Assembly (NCBI GenBank): GCA_027625915.1
Contig: JANTQA010000015.1
Coordinates: 4,059,001-4,123,000, forward strand
DNA: 64,000 bases
Direction of reading: 5' to 3'
From: Anaeramoeba flamelloides
Taxonomy: Eukaryota > Metamonada > Anaeramoebidae
Under the pieces are notes generated by a model. That model was not told the DNA's origin and did not search any database. It saw only the letters and a program-made list of their open reading frames with translations. This document shows positions 1 through 11,192 of the stretch, in pieces (the stretch's first letter is position 1; the number at the start of each line of letters is the position of its first letter). Made by a program: the position numbers and the translations under genes.

Positions 1-160
1 CTTCTTGCAAAAATAGCAATTACCCTTTTTTTAATTTAAGAAACCAATTGTTTTTTTTTTTTTTTATTTTACCGACTTTATTAAATTTCGAATACAAACA
101 ATTTTAATACTTATTACAAAAATCAATTGATTACTCTTTCAAATTATTCAACATTTTTTA
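1..160. other. AT-rich leader upstream of the surface-protein gene
   Basis: T-rich and A-rich sequence with no recognisable coding or RNA signal. It may hold the promoter of the surface-protein gene, or the end of an intron if that gene has a signal-peptide exon outside the window. Confidence 0.4.
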
Positions 161-3100
161 TTGTATTTATATAATTATGATTATTTTTATTTTTATTTTT
201 TTTTCAAACTTTCTAAAAAAATAAAAAGCTACATTGATATAAAGAGTTTACCAAGCTATATCTATGAAAATTTTGGCCAAAGTGATGAAAAAGTAAAATA
301 TATTTGCCATATTCCATTTCAAGGCCATTTCCTATTTACCGACGAAAAGTCCATTGTATACACCACTAACAAACATTGGGCATCTTTTGAAGTAGAAAAC
401 GCACAAATGAATGACCTTAAAGCGAATGATGAATTAAAATCCAAAGTCCATTATTATCATGCAAAATTACGGAAATCTAATTTAAAAAATTATCAAAGCC
501 TATTATATAAAAATATTTTTAATGGAGTTGATTTAGAATTTATAACTGGGCCAAATAATATGGTCAAATCTTCATTTTATTTACAAAGGGGAAGTGATAT
601 TGATTTAATCAAATTAAATTATGAATTTGATAATGATTTAACAATGTCAATTGAAGAGGATGGCACCCTATTATTTTTAACGAACACCACACAAGAGCCA
701 CTCTTAAGAGAATCAAAACCAATTTTTTTTCAAAATGGAAAAGAATTAAACGGTGAATATCAATTAGATCAAGAAAAATTTCAAATCACCTTTCGCATTA
801 CTGATCCAAATTTTGATCCAAACAAACAACTTATAATAGACCCAAATTATTCTACTTATATCGCAGGATCGGGTGAAGATGTAAGCCGATATGGAAACAC
901 AGATTCAAACCATTGTGGAATAATTGGAGGTAAATAATTTTCATCTATATTTGTATGTCTTTATATATTGATACATTTGATACACCCATAATTTTAGATG
1001 TTGTCTCATTTGAAAATAAAAAATAATTGCAATGTGAGTTTAAATTAAACTTATAATAAAAAAAAAAATCAATTTATTTCTCAAATATACTGAAAACTTA
1101 CTGAAAAAATAAAATAATTTTTCGGTTTGTTTGCTATTGGAGAAAAAAAAACTCGAAAAAAAAAAAAATTGAAAATAATTTGATTTTAATTTTAAAGTTC
1201 ACTATTATGGAAAAAGAAAATTGAAAATTGAAAATTACAAGTCAAAAAAAACTATTACTTTCTGAAATTACTGTTTCATCATCAATAATAAAGTTTATTG
1301 ATAATATATTCAACATCCCAGAACTCCAACATTCTTGTTTCCTATTGTATTTATTGCTGTCAACAGTACTACAGTTTTTAAAAGTCTTGGGTCAAAGAAA
1401 AAAAGGTATATTTTGTAAATAGAAAATTGTAAAACGATGTACAAATGAATTTGAGTTGAATTCAACTTTGAGATATTTATTTTACTTGAATAGATAATAA
1501 CCAATAGTTTTAAAAATGGTGTAAGCACCAATGAAAATTCAAATATCGAAAAAAAATAACTAATGATAAATATTCCATGTTTTTCAGGTGCCATAGAGCG
1601 CCGCCAAGTGTCTCAGTTTTCCAGAATTCAAGAGAATAGAGTAAAATATTTTGTGTTTGAGGTTTTCCTCTGTTCTTTTAAACACTGAAAAACAGAAAGA
1701 AAGTATATTCATTTTTTTCAGGATTCAAAAGAATGTGGCAAAATCATATAGATTTTACTCTATTCTTTTAAATTCTGCAAAACTTAACGAAAGTGTCCGC
1801 TGAGTGTCACCAAGTGCCGTAGAGTGCCGTCAAGTGCCTAGGTTTTCTTGAGGTTTTCTGTTTTATTTCGAAAATCTATTGATTTTCGTTAGGTTTTTTT
1901 TACTTTTGAAATAAACAGAAAATTTTAATAAATTTTCGGTTTATTTCTAAAGTAAAAAAAAACCTAGAACACTTCAGAAATAAAATAGAAAACCTCAAAA
2001 AAACCTAGAACACTTCACAAATAAACAGAAAACCCAAGAAAAGCTAACGGCGATTTTTTTTAATAGAAGAAATAAACCGAAAATTTCTAAAATTTTCTGT
2101 TTATTACAAAAATTCCAAAAAATTAAACTTAAAAATCAAAAAAAATATTTTTGATTTTTTCCATTTTCACCCTGACTGAACTTTCTTTTATATTGAGAAG
2201 AAGAGTTACAAAGGAAAAAGATCATGTGGTTACTAGCTAATACTGTGACACTGAAACACGAAAGTATGATTAACTTGAAAAAAAACAAAAAAGTAAAAAT
2301 TAACTAAAAATGACCAAAGGTTTAAAGAAAATCAGATCAACAAAAAAAAGGAATTACAACAATTAAATAACGATCCCAAAATGAGCATTCATGATCAATT
2401 AACAAATTATTAAATCAACCAAAAGCATCGTGGATGTGATTTTCGGCGGTCATTAATTAAAGATGGCATTGATTTTTTTTTTTTTTTTTTGATTTTTATC
2501 AATAGCTTCTTATAAACGCTTTTTAAATTTAAATTTTTTTTTCTTTTTCTTTAGTCCTTTTTTTAATTCAATTTTTTGCTTATGCTTTTTAAACATAAAT
2601 TAATTTGGGTGTGTCTTTCTTATGAACAATCGTGAAATCCATGATTTTATTCTTAAATTAACTTTGAGGAAATAAAAGTAAAAGGAGATTAAGAGTGTAA
2701 TTTTAACTTCTTCAATCAATAAATAAAATCATTTTTCTTTCATAAAAAAAAAGAATGACTCCAAATTCAAATCCTATTAAATTGACATTGTAAATAAATA
2801 ATTTTATAATTTCGAATTATCTGTTATCTTTGAAAATTTAATTTTAAAAGACATAACGCTGTATCAATTTTTTTAAATGCTTATTGGTATTTTCTAAGAA
2901 AATTTTATTTTTCAATTTGACTTTTAAAAAAAAAAAAAAAAAAAGAAATCAAAAACAAAAGAAAAAAAAAAATTACAAATCAAAAAAAGAAATGAAAAAG
3001 TATTAAAAAATAAAAAAAAAAAAAAAAAAAAGAAAAAACAAAATAAAAATTTGATGAAATTAGAAGAATTGGTTCTGATCTCATAATTGAAAAAAAATTA

Positions 3101-6100
3101 TTTAATAAGAATAAAGGATCAAACTAAACAAAACTACTTCCACTAACATTATAAAGTGAGTCAGCATTTTTGAAAAATAGTTTTTCAATTTCTAAATTTT
3201 TTTTTTCAATTAATTATCTGTTTAATAACAAAAAAATATTTTTCATTTGAAATCATTCATATCTTGTTTTTTTTTAAAAACAAATATTAACATTTTAATT
3301 ACACACACACACACACACACACGCATATCTTTATATAATTATTTTAAAATAAATGGATAGGGTATACCGAATCAACTGATTTTCCAACTAAAAATGCAAT
3401 TCAAAGTTCTTTAAAAAGTACAAAAGATGTCTTCATGCTTAAAACATGTAATGGAGAAACACTAGAATGGTCAACATATTTGGGGTCAAATGCGGAAGAT
3501 GATATTTATTACTTCCTCTTAGATTCCGAGGATAACATTTATGCAACTGGATACACAGGTTATGCAGGAACAACTCTCGCAAATAGATTTCCGACCACTT
3601 CTGGCTCTTACCACCAATATTGTACATCGGCTTCTGTTAAGAACACCTTTCTTTTCAAATTAAAATCTGATGGCTCAGAGCTACTTTGGTCTACTTTTAT
3701 ATGCTCCACTGATCTCAATTGGGGGAGAGGAATTGCAATCAAGGGTGAACACATTTATGTTGGCGGTCATACAGAGGATCAAATCCCACCATCGGGTGAA
3801 ACAGGAGGCACATATGATTGCGATGATGCCGATATTGACTCTTCATCATTTTACGTGGTTAAGCTTAGTATTGATGGCACTGGCCCCCTGCTGCGCTCGA
3901 GATGCTTTGGTGGCAATGAGCAAGACGTAACAATCAGGATGATCGGCGATGAAAACTATCTTTACTATGTTGGGCATACCAAGTCAAACACCTTCCCAAC
4001 AACTAGTGGTGCCATTATGGAGGATCCCCCGACGACTGGATTGTTAACCTCGAAATGGTTTATGGGGAAATTGGATATTAATGATTTTTCGACTGAATGG
4101 AGCAGCTATTTTGGCGGGACTCGAAACAGTTACCCCACAGAAATTGCTCTTAAAAGCACTGGCGACGTTTGGGTATCGGGGAAAACCGCTGCAGAGGATT
4201 TCCCATTGACTGAGGGCTGTGAGCAGGACTATTATAAGGAAAGAGACGGCCACTTCGCAGGCACCTTCTCTCTATTTTCAGCTGATGGCTCAGAACTGTT
4301 ATACTCCTCCTATTTAGGCGGCTTTTCAAAAGGATCTTCTGATATTTGGACGATCGGAATTGGCATGAATGACGAAGTTGTGATCGGGATGACTTACCCG
4401 CCATACCCCGATGATGATTATGATTATGATTTCGGTGTTGGCGCGGGTGTGATTGTATTTAATCATGATGTCTCTGAGCATTTCAGGCTAATAAGAGTAG
4501 GCACATTCAGGGTGATGGGAATTGGATTTTATCAGAACGATCCCTTCAATTTCACCATTGTTGGTTCTTCGTCCTCTGTCGACGGTTACAACAACACCTT
4601 GGAAACAACCCAGGGCGCCTTCCAAGAAACACGATTAGACGGGGATGATTTATTTGCCATCCACATTTATACCAAATGCGATGAGGGCTATTACGGCATC
4701 GACAGAGGGTGCCAGCCATGCGCCAAGGGGTTTTATGCCGACGAAAAGGGGACGACAAAGAAATGCACAGAATGCCCCAAGGGGACGTATAATAACGAGA
4801 CGGCGTCTAGCCGCTGCTACAGTTGCCCGAAGGGCTGGTACAATGGATTTTTGAATTCAACAACGTGCTTCAAATGCCCCAAGGGGAAATATACAGACCA
4901 AACGGAACAGAGAAGCTGCAAATCATGTGCCGAGGGGACGTATAATACGGAGGACGGGTTAAGCTCTTGCGATAAATGTGGCGTGGGGCAATACAATAGC
5001 GACGTGGGACAAACCAAATGCGAAAAATGCGACCTGGGCCAATTTGCCAATGACACGGGAATGTCGTTTTGCTATGACTGCATGGCGGGTACATATAACA
5101 AACTTGAGGGGCAAGAAAATTGCTTTGCGTGCGACAAGGGCAAACACCAAGATTCTACAAGGGCCACCATATGTAAGGACTGCCCACCTGGGATGTTTCA
5201 AGACGAAAAGGGGCAGCCAAAGTGCAAAAACTGCACGGGCGGTACGTACAATACCAAATATAGTGCCTCCAGTTGTGAAGAATGCGAAATAGGGAAATTT
5301 AGCCCCGAAGAAGGCAGCACGGAATGCCTGAAATGCGATTATGGGCACTTTGGCAATGACACGGGGCTCTGGGAATGCCCCAAGTGTCCGTCTGGTAGCT
5401 ATTCGATTGATAAGGGCTCAACAAAGTGTGATCTCTGCCAGTATGGCACCTATAGCGACGTTGTTGGCATGACCTCTGCAACGTGTATCAATTGCCCCAT
5501 GGGCACGTACAATCCCCATAAGGGGGCCAATCGCCTGGACCGCTGTAGCAAATGCCCCCAGGGAACCTTTAGCGTCGCCGTGGGCGCGCATTCGGACTCC
5601 ATTTGCCAAATGTGCCCCAAGGGCACCTATAACCCCCAGACGGGATCGCAGTCACTCGACGATTGCTTGACATGCCCCCAGGGCACAATCGCCAACGGCA
5701 TCAAGGCAACAACTTGCCTGGAATGCCCCGTCGGGGAGGAACCGGACGAATCACAAAACGAATGCCAGAGCTGCCAAGCGGGGTTTTATTCTGACAAGGC
5801 GGGCCAGGTGTGTGACCCCTGTGCGGCGGGCGAATTCAATAACGAGCAGGGACTCACATATTGTGTCAAATGTGCCAGCTTGGATATATGCCTCGGCAAT
5901 AATACCTGTGATGGCGAAAGGGACCCCGATTACTACTGTGCACGCTGCAAATCAGGCTATTTCCTATTAAACGACCAATGCCAGGGCTGCCCGCCTCCCG
6001 TGCAGGCCATTCTCATTATCACCGCGTTGGCGGTAATTCTGATCCTGATCTATGTCTTCAGGGCGAAAATCAATAACTTTATGAAAAGCACAAGAAACCC

Positions 6101-7367
6101 CATTAAGGACATCACATTCACCTTTTTCCAAATTTTGGCCGGTATCATTGCATTGGATTTGGCATGGCCAGTCCCCGTAAGATCCAATTTGCGCTTCGTC
6201 TCATCGGTCTTTAATTTGAAATTTGATACCGTCGTGTCGCCCGAATGCTATAAAAGCTTTACCTTCTACGACACCTGGCTCATCATTTTCCTCATCCCGC
6301 TCGGCGGGACAGTCATCGCGGTTTGCTTCTGGCTGTATTACTTGAAAAGATACAAATTGGAGCCCGAAAGATTGGAAAGACGAAAGATCCGATTGGTGCA
6401 CCACTATTCCATTGTTCTTAAATACATGTACTTGCCACTCGTCAAATTGTCCGTTGATCCCTTTGATTTCACCTATCAGGAAGAAGATGACAAATATTAT
6501 TTGGACTCAAACCCCAAGCTGTCACCCTCAGACGAAAAATGGCAAAGCTTTTTGCCACTTTTCATTTCCGCGGTTGTGCTATATGTGATTGGAATTCCAG
6601 TTTTCTTTTTCATAGTCGTGTATAAGGCCAAAAAGGCTAATTTCAACGAGTGGTACGAAAAGCGATTTGGGTGGATGTATCGATACTTTAAGCCCAACAG
6701 ATACTGGTGGGAGTTGGTGGAAATCTTTTTCAAATTCTTGGTCATCGTTACAGCTATCATGTTTACAGTCAATTCCGTCGGCCAGGCATGGTTTGTCTTG
6801 GGCCTCTTAACTGTTTTAATGCTCCTAGTTTTACTTTTAAGACCCTACAAGGGCGAATACCCAAAGTACGTCGCAGAAGATAGATTAGTTGTCGGGCTTT
6901 TATTGATCGCCTTCTCGATTGTAACACTTGCGATCGATTTCTTCAAGTCAATCCCCTTTTTCGTCTTGTTCCCCATCGGATTTATAATCGCCTTCGATGG
7001 AATAAAAGAAAATTTAAGAAAATTCCTCGTGGAATCCAAATTAATTAGAGCCGAAATTCAAATGCAAGCAGTCGAACTCAAAAATAATAATATTAATCTT
7101 GACGATTTTTTAACACAAGAAGGCGAAGACGAAAAAAAATCTCAAAAAAAAAACCAACAACTACTTAAACAAATTAATGAGATGAATAAGGGGCTCAGAA
7201 CAATGAAAAATACTATCAAAACAACCCAAAAAAAAATAGATGCATTCTCTCAAGAAAATGAACAAATAGAAGAGAAAAATAGAATTTTCTGGGAAGAAAA
7301 TGAACAACTTGAAAATAAGGTGAAAGAACAGGATGGGGAAAATGCCAATTTAGACGAAACTGATTAA
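161..7367 (+). CDS. Multi-pass surface protein: DUF7948-like + SBBP beta-propeller + GCC2/GCC3 repeats + TM domain
   Basis: Exon 1 is 161-929 and exon 2 is 3361-7367, 1591 aa in total. The junction is phase 1: it rebuilds a glycine and gives IIGGYTESTDFPT, a typical SBBP-repeat stretch. Residues about 27-245 resemble the DUF7948 domain that precedes SBBP repeats (ENFGQSDEKVKY, later FNGVDLEF). Residues about 257-690 hold SBBP-like units (WSTYLG, WSSYFGG, YSSYLGG, each followed by a GYT/GHT/GKT-type turn). Residues about 696-1131 are roughly 22 cysteine repeats of the CxxCxxGxY type (ephrin-receptor-like, GCC2/GCC3). Then come 7-8 hydrophobic segments (about 1137-1473) and an acidic coiled-coil tail. 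A receptor or adhesion role at the plasma membrane is inferred. The start is uncertain: MYLYNYDY is not a clean signal peptide, so an upstream exon may exist. The 3' exon is unusually GC-rich for this window. Confidence 0.85.
1195..2130 (-). repeat. Composite palindromic repeat family R1, copy a
   Basis: The first part (about 1195-1580) is the R1 flank unit in reverse. It matches 29205-29620 directly and 20215-20335 and 41820-41985 in inverted orientation (shared core AATAAAGTTTATTGATAAT). The second part (about 1590-2110) is the hairpin section, with GTGCCGTAGAGTGCCGTCAA and repeated CCTAGAACACTTCA arms that pair with AAGTGCCTAGG-type arms. Confidence 0.75.
3301..3323. repeat. (AC)n microsatellite near a splice acceptor
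   Basis: About 11-12 uninterrupted AC units end 37 bp before the intron 3' splice site at 3360. Confidence 0.95.
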
Positions 7368-7692
7368 TACTTTTTTATTTTTTTCTTCCAAATTTAATTT
7401 TAGAAAAAAATTTTCTTTATTTTTTATAATTGATTCTTTTTTTATTCTTATTTTTATTTTCTCTATTTTTTTTTTTTTAAATAAAATTTACAATCATTTA
7501 ATTTTAATATTTAATAATGAGTTTTAAAACGAAATATCAGATTTTGAATTTTTACTAATAGTTTTATTTTATCAAAATTTATCTTTTGTTTTGTTTTTCA
7601 TTAATTTTGCAATATTTTTTTTAAAAGAATTGTATAAAAATCAGATAATCGTGAAAAATCATTAAAATCTAAAAATCTACTAAAATAAGGAT

Positions 7693-8133
7693 TACCGTTG
7701 TGGAAAAAAAAGTGAAACATGGAAAAAAAGTGAAACACAGTTTTTAATTGGGAACATTACGGAAAATTCAAAGTAAGATCAATGAAAAAAAGAATAAATA
7801 AATAAACAAAGACAGAATGAAGTATTCGCCACAATAACAGTTTTTTAAATACTATCTTTTGGTATGGGTTTTTCTTTGATTGATCAATTATTAAAAATTT
7901 GTTCAAACAATTGACTATTTTTGAGATCTCAAAAACTACAATACCAATTTCGATAAATCAATTAGATTTAAATTGTATTTGTTGGGTTGACTGAAAATAA
8001 TATAATGGGTTATTCTTTGAAGTTAATGGGTTTCTTCTTTTTATTGATTTTACTTTTCATTTTCAGTAATGTTCCCAATTAAAAACTGTGTTGAACTTTT
8101 TTTCCATGTTTCACTTTTTTTTCCACAGCAGTT
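7693..8133. mobile_element. MITE with long Tc1/mariner-like terminal inverted repeats
   Basis: The left end (GTTGTGGAAAAAAAAGTG) and the right end (CACTTTTTTTTCCACAGC) are inverted repeats extending about 90 bp with few mismatches, through TTTTTAATTGGGAACATTAC. TA dinucleotides lie at both edges, as in Tc1/mariner insertions. The length is about 440 bp, the centre has no coding capacity, and the element is therefore non-autonomous. Confidence 0.85.
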
Positions 8134-8497
8134 AAAAGAAAATTAGTTTTTTTTAATTTAAAAAAATTAAATATTTTCATTTTCATTTTTATAAATTTTT
8201 TACAAAAGAAAAATCTCACAGGAATATTAAAATCAAGCAAATAATAACCCATTTAGCAAGTATACTTAAAATTTGAATTTATGTGTTTTTTAAAATGGTG
8301 AACATAACCCCTAAAAGTTAAATAATCAAAAAAAAAAAAAAAAAACAGATAACTTTTCACAAGGTTGAGATATCAGATTAAAACAAAACCCTTTAAAATC
8401 CATTTAAGTTATCTTTGTATCACAAATATAGGAGAAGAAGAAGCAGAAAAAGAAGAAACCAAGCTCTTTAAAAAAATCTTTATAATTACTGATAGTA

Positions 8498-9200
8498 CAC
8501 TACAATCAAAATTTAAACACTGAAAATTAAAGTTAGCCAAAAGTATATATTGGATTTCAGTTATACTTCTTTTATAAATTATTTTTTCAAAGTTATCATA
8601 ATTTTATGTAATAAAAAAAGGATAGCTATTAAACTCATGAAAATCCGAATACCCCCCTTTTCAAAAATACCGACTTTTAAAAAAAACGCATATTTTTGGG
8701 GTATTTTTTTAATGAAAAAAGTTGAAATGAATTAATTTTTGATTGAACATTAAGATTGAAAAAAGAATAAATGTTAAAGCAATTTCCAGAAAACAACCGG
8801 GAATGTATATAAAAACGCGTACATGGAAAAAAAATAAAATGATAAAAAATATTCCAAAAACAGATTAAAAATCAGATTTTCAATTTGATTTAGCAATATC
8901 TTTTGATTGAAATATTTTGTGCTATTTTAAAATTAAAAAATATGTTTCTTTTTAGACTATTAAAAAAATACTTGAAAATTATCTTTCTACAAAGTCAATT
9001 AAATAATTCAAAAATTTTACAATTAAAAATGAAAAAAATATTACTGAAAAATTTCATTTTTTTTTCAATTCCTATTAATATCTATTTAAGTTGTAAACCT
9101 TTTTCAAAATTGTTATGTATAATAATGTTTATTATATGAGTGTATTTGAAAAATACAAAATTTAGAGATTTTTTTTTGAAAATATTTTCCTTGTCTTGTC
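8498..9200 (+). mobile_element. CACTA-ended non-autonomous DNA transposon, copy 1
   Basis: About 700 bp, closely similar to the inverted copy at 22381-23083. It starts CACTACAATC and ends near TTTTCCTTGT. Its terminal repeats are more decayed than those of copy 2. Both copies contain the same short open stretch (61 codons, including KIRIPPFSKIPTF), which is probably conserved by recent common origin rather than by function. Confidence 0.75.
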
Positions 9201-11192
9201 GGGTTAGTTTAACTAAAACACTTTAAAAAAATTACAAATTCTATTAAATATTTCAATAGAATAAATTAAAAAATGATTTAACCTTGTTAATTCCTTAAAG
9301 AAAGTTTGAAGATTTGATATGTATATAAGTTTTGTGCTTAGAGCTGTGTATAATAACAAGATGATGATAAAATATGATATTTCTATTTATAGATATTACT
9401 ATCATTGATCTCAATAGCAATTCATCAGTATGCTAATAAAATCACAATAAAAAACATAAAAAATCTTTAGATCAGATCCTTGATTTGAAAATAGTTACTA
9501 TAATTTTTTTGATTTTTTAAAACAATAATTGTTTTTTCAAGATCTATTTTTTTGTTTATCAAATAATATATTTCAAAAAAATATAATAATTATTTTAATC
9601 TTGAAAAAATTATAATTTTTTGATTTAAAGAATTGTTAGAATGAATTTTTGGTCATTTTGTCTAATTGAAAATTTTATGAGAAACAACCAAATAATCAAT
9701 TTAAAGAAAAAATTCTCCCAAAATACTTTTTTTTATAACCTAAAAAATTTAACTTCTCATCTAGAGAAATACACTTTAATTTGTTTATTTTTAATCAAGA
9801 ATTAAAAACCTAACCCTAATTTATCTCAGTGGGTTATTAGCAATCACAAAGATTAAACGTATAATCGGATTTATTTTTATTTCTCATTTTTTTAAAGATT
9901 TCCAAACATATAGAACATATTCACATTAATAATTCGAATAAAAAAAAAATAATAAATAACCTCAAAAAACTGATTTTAATAACAGTTCCTTGTTTATACT
10001 CTTAATATTTGAAATAAAATATTGCTTAATCTTTTAAATTTCAAGAAATTCAATCAATATTTGTAAATAAAATAGATCATCAATTGTTTTAGATCTCTTC
10101 AGGTATTCAATAAATGATTTCTTTTTCTGTATTTTTAAAATAAGAATGCGTCTTCAATGTTATTTATTCAGATAAGATTCTAAGAAATTTCTAAATTGGA
10201 GATTTTAATTTAAATAAAAATTTTTTGGCAAATTTTCCTTCTTCTTCATTTTGATCCAAAAATCCAAAATGAAAAAAGATTAGATATTTTGGCTGAAAAT
10301 TTAATTGGGAAAATGAACTCTTTTAAAAACAATACTTGTTCATTCTAAAGGTGAAAAATGAAGTTGCTTACCAGGTTTAATTGTACAATTATGTCCTTAA
10401 TTACTCTATTACCTTTGGGAAAAAAAATAAATATGAGTTTGATAATACTTAAACTAATAACTTGTTTTCATGGGTAAATCAAGCAATTTTTAATTTGTCA
10501 AAATATCTGTCATAATTTAGAAACAATTACTAAAATTCCACCATCAATTAATTATTGACAAATTATTTAATAGGCTAATCATGAATATTTTTTGATATGG
10601 TTTGAAAAAAATGAATTACTAAGGTTCTAAAACAAGTAGAACAATAAAAATTTTCAATGATAATTTTAATTATAAATAATTTGATCATCTTTATTTTTTG
10701 AAAGACCTTTACTTATTTGGTTTCTAGCACTACAGAATTTATTTCACTTGTATTTCTTAAGGTTTCTGATTGACATGTTTATAATTCTCGTTGAGAAAGT
10801 ATTGGTTCTATTTTAGAAAACTGAAAATTCAACAGAGCTTTGTGAACAAATTGTAACGATTTGATTGGTTGTAATTCAAGATTTCAGGTTTAGGTATTTG
10901 TGAAAATTTTATTCTACCAAAAGCAAATAACCTCAAAATGAAAAATTTTACATAAAAACTAAATGTAAAAAATTTTTATCAAATAAATATTCCGTAACAA
11001 AGGATGACAAAAGTTCAAATTCTGGAAAATTAACACATATCCCTAAAACCAATCTTCAAGAATTGTCAAAAATTTTGAATGTTTGGTTTCTTCTATCTTG
11101 AATATTTTGCTCACAATAATTACTTTTTTTCACAAATAATTCATTTTTTTTTTTTTTTTCATTCTAAATCTCTGAATAATTGATTTTTACAA

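Larger units (their letters stand above)
930..3360 (+). other. Intron 1 of the surface-protein gene (2431 bp)
   Basis: The donor is GTAAAT at 930 and the acceptor ends ATGGATAG at 3360. The interior holds a copy of the composite palindromic repeat (about 1195-2130), A/T homopolymers and a CA dinucleotide run just before the acceptor. Around 2310-2470 there is a slightly GC-richer stretch that reads briefly like protein (ELQQLNNDPKMSIHDQL) but soon meets a stop. It is not called as a gene. Confidence 0.8.
7368..11192. other. Intergenic region, 3.8 kb
   Basis: It holds the MITE at 7693-8133 and the CACTA-ended element at 8498-9200. The rest (about 9200-11190) is AT-rich with no ORF, RNA or repeat that I can support. 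Confidence 0.7.

Noticed and set aside
2310-2470. Extra exon in the surface-protein intron
   Set aside because: The protein-like frame is short and hits a stop, and the direct 929-3361 join already completes an SBBP repeat in phase.
4044-5609. Several long antisense and alternate-frame ORFs within the surface-protein gene
   Set aside because: They are shadows of the GC-rich cysteine-repeat coding sequence, which has clear family structure in the sense frame.
8550-8735. Conserved 61-codon gene (second copy at 22846-23031)
   Set aside because: Both copies lie inside a CACTA-ended element and conservation covers the non-coding parts equally, so recent shared origin explains it.
9800-9830. Telomere-like CCTAACCCTAA
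   Set aside because: A single short match with no tandem array.
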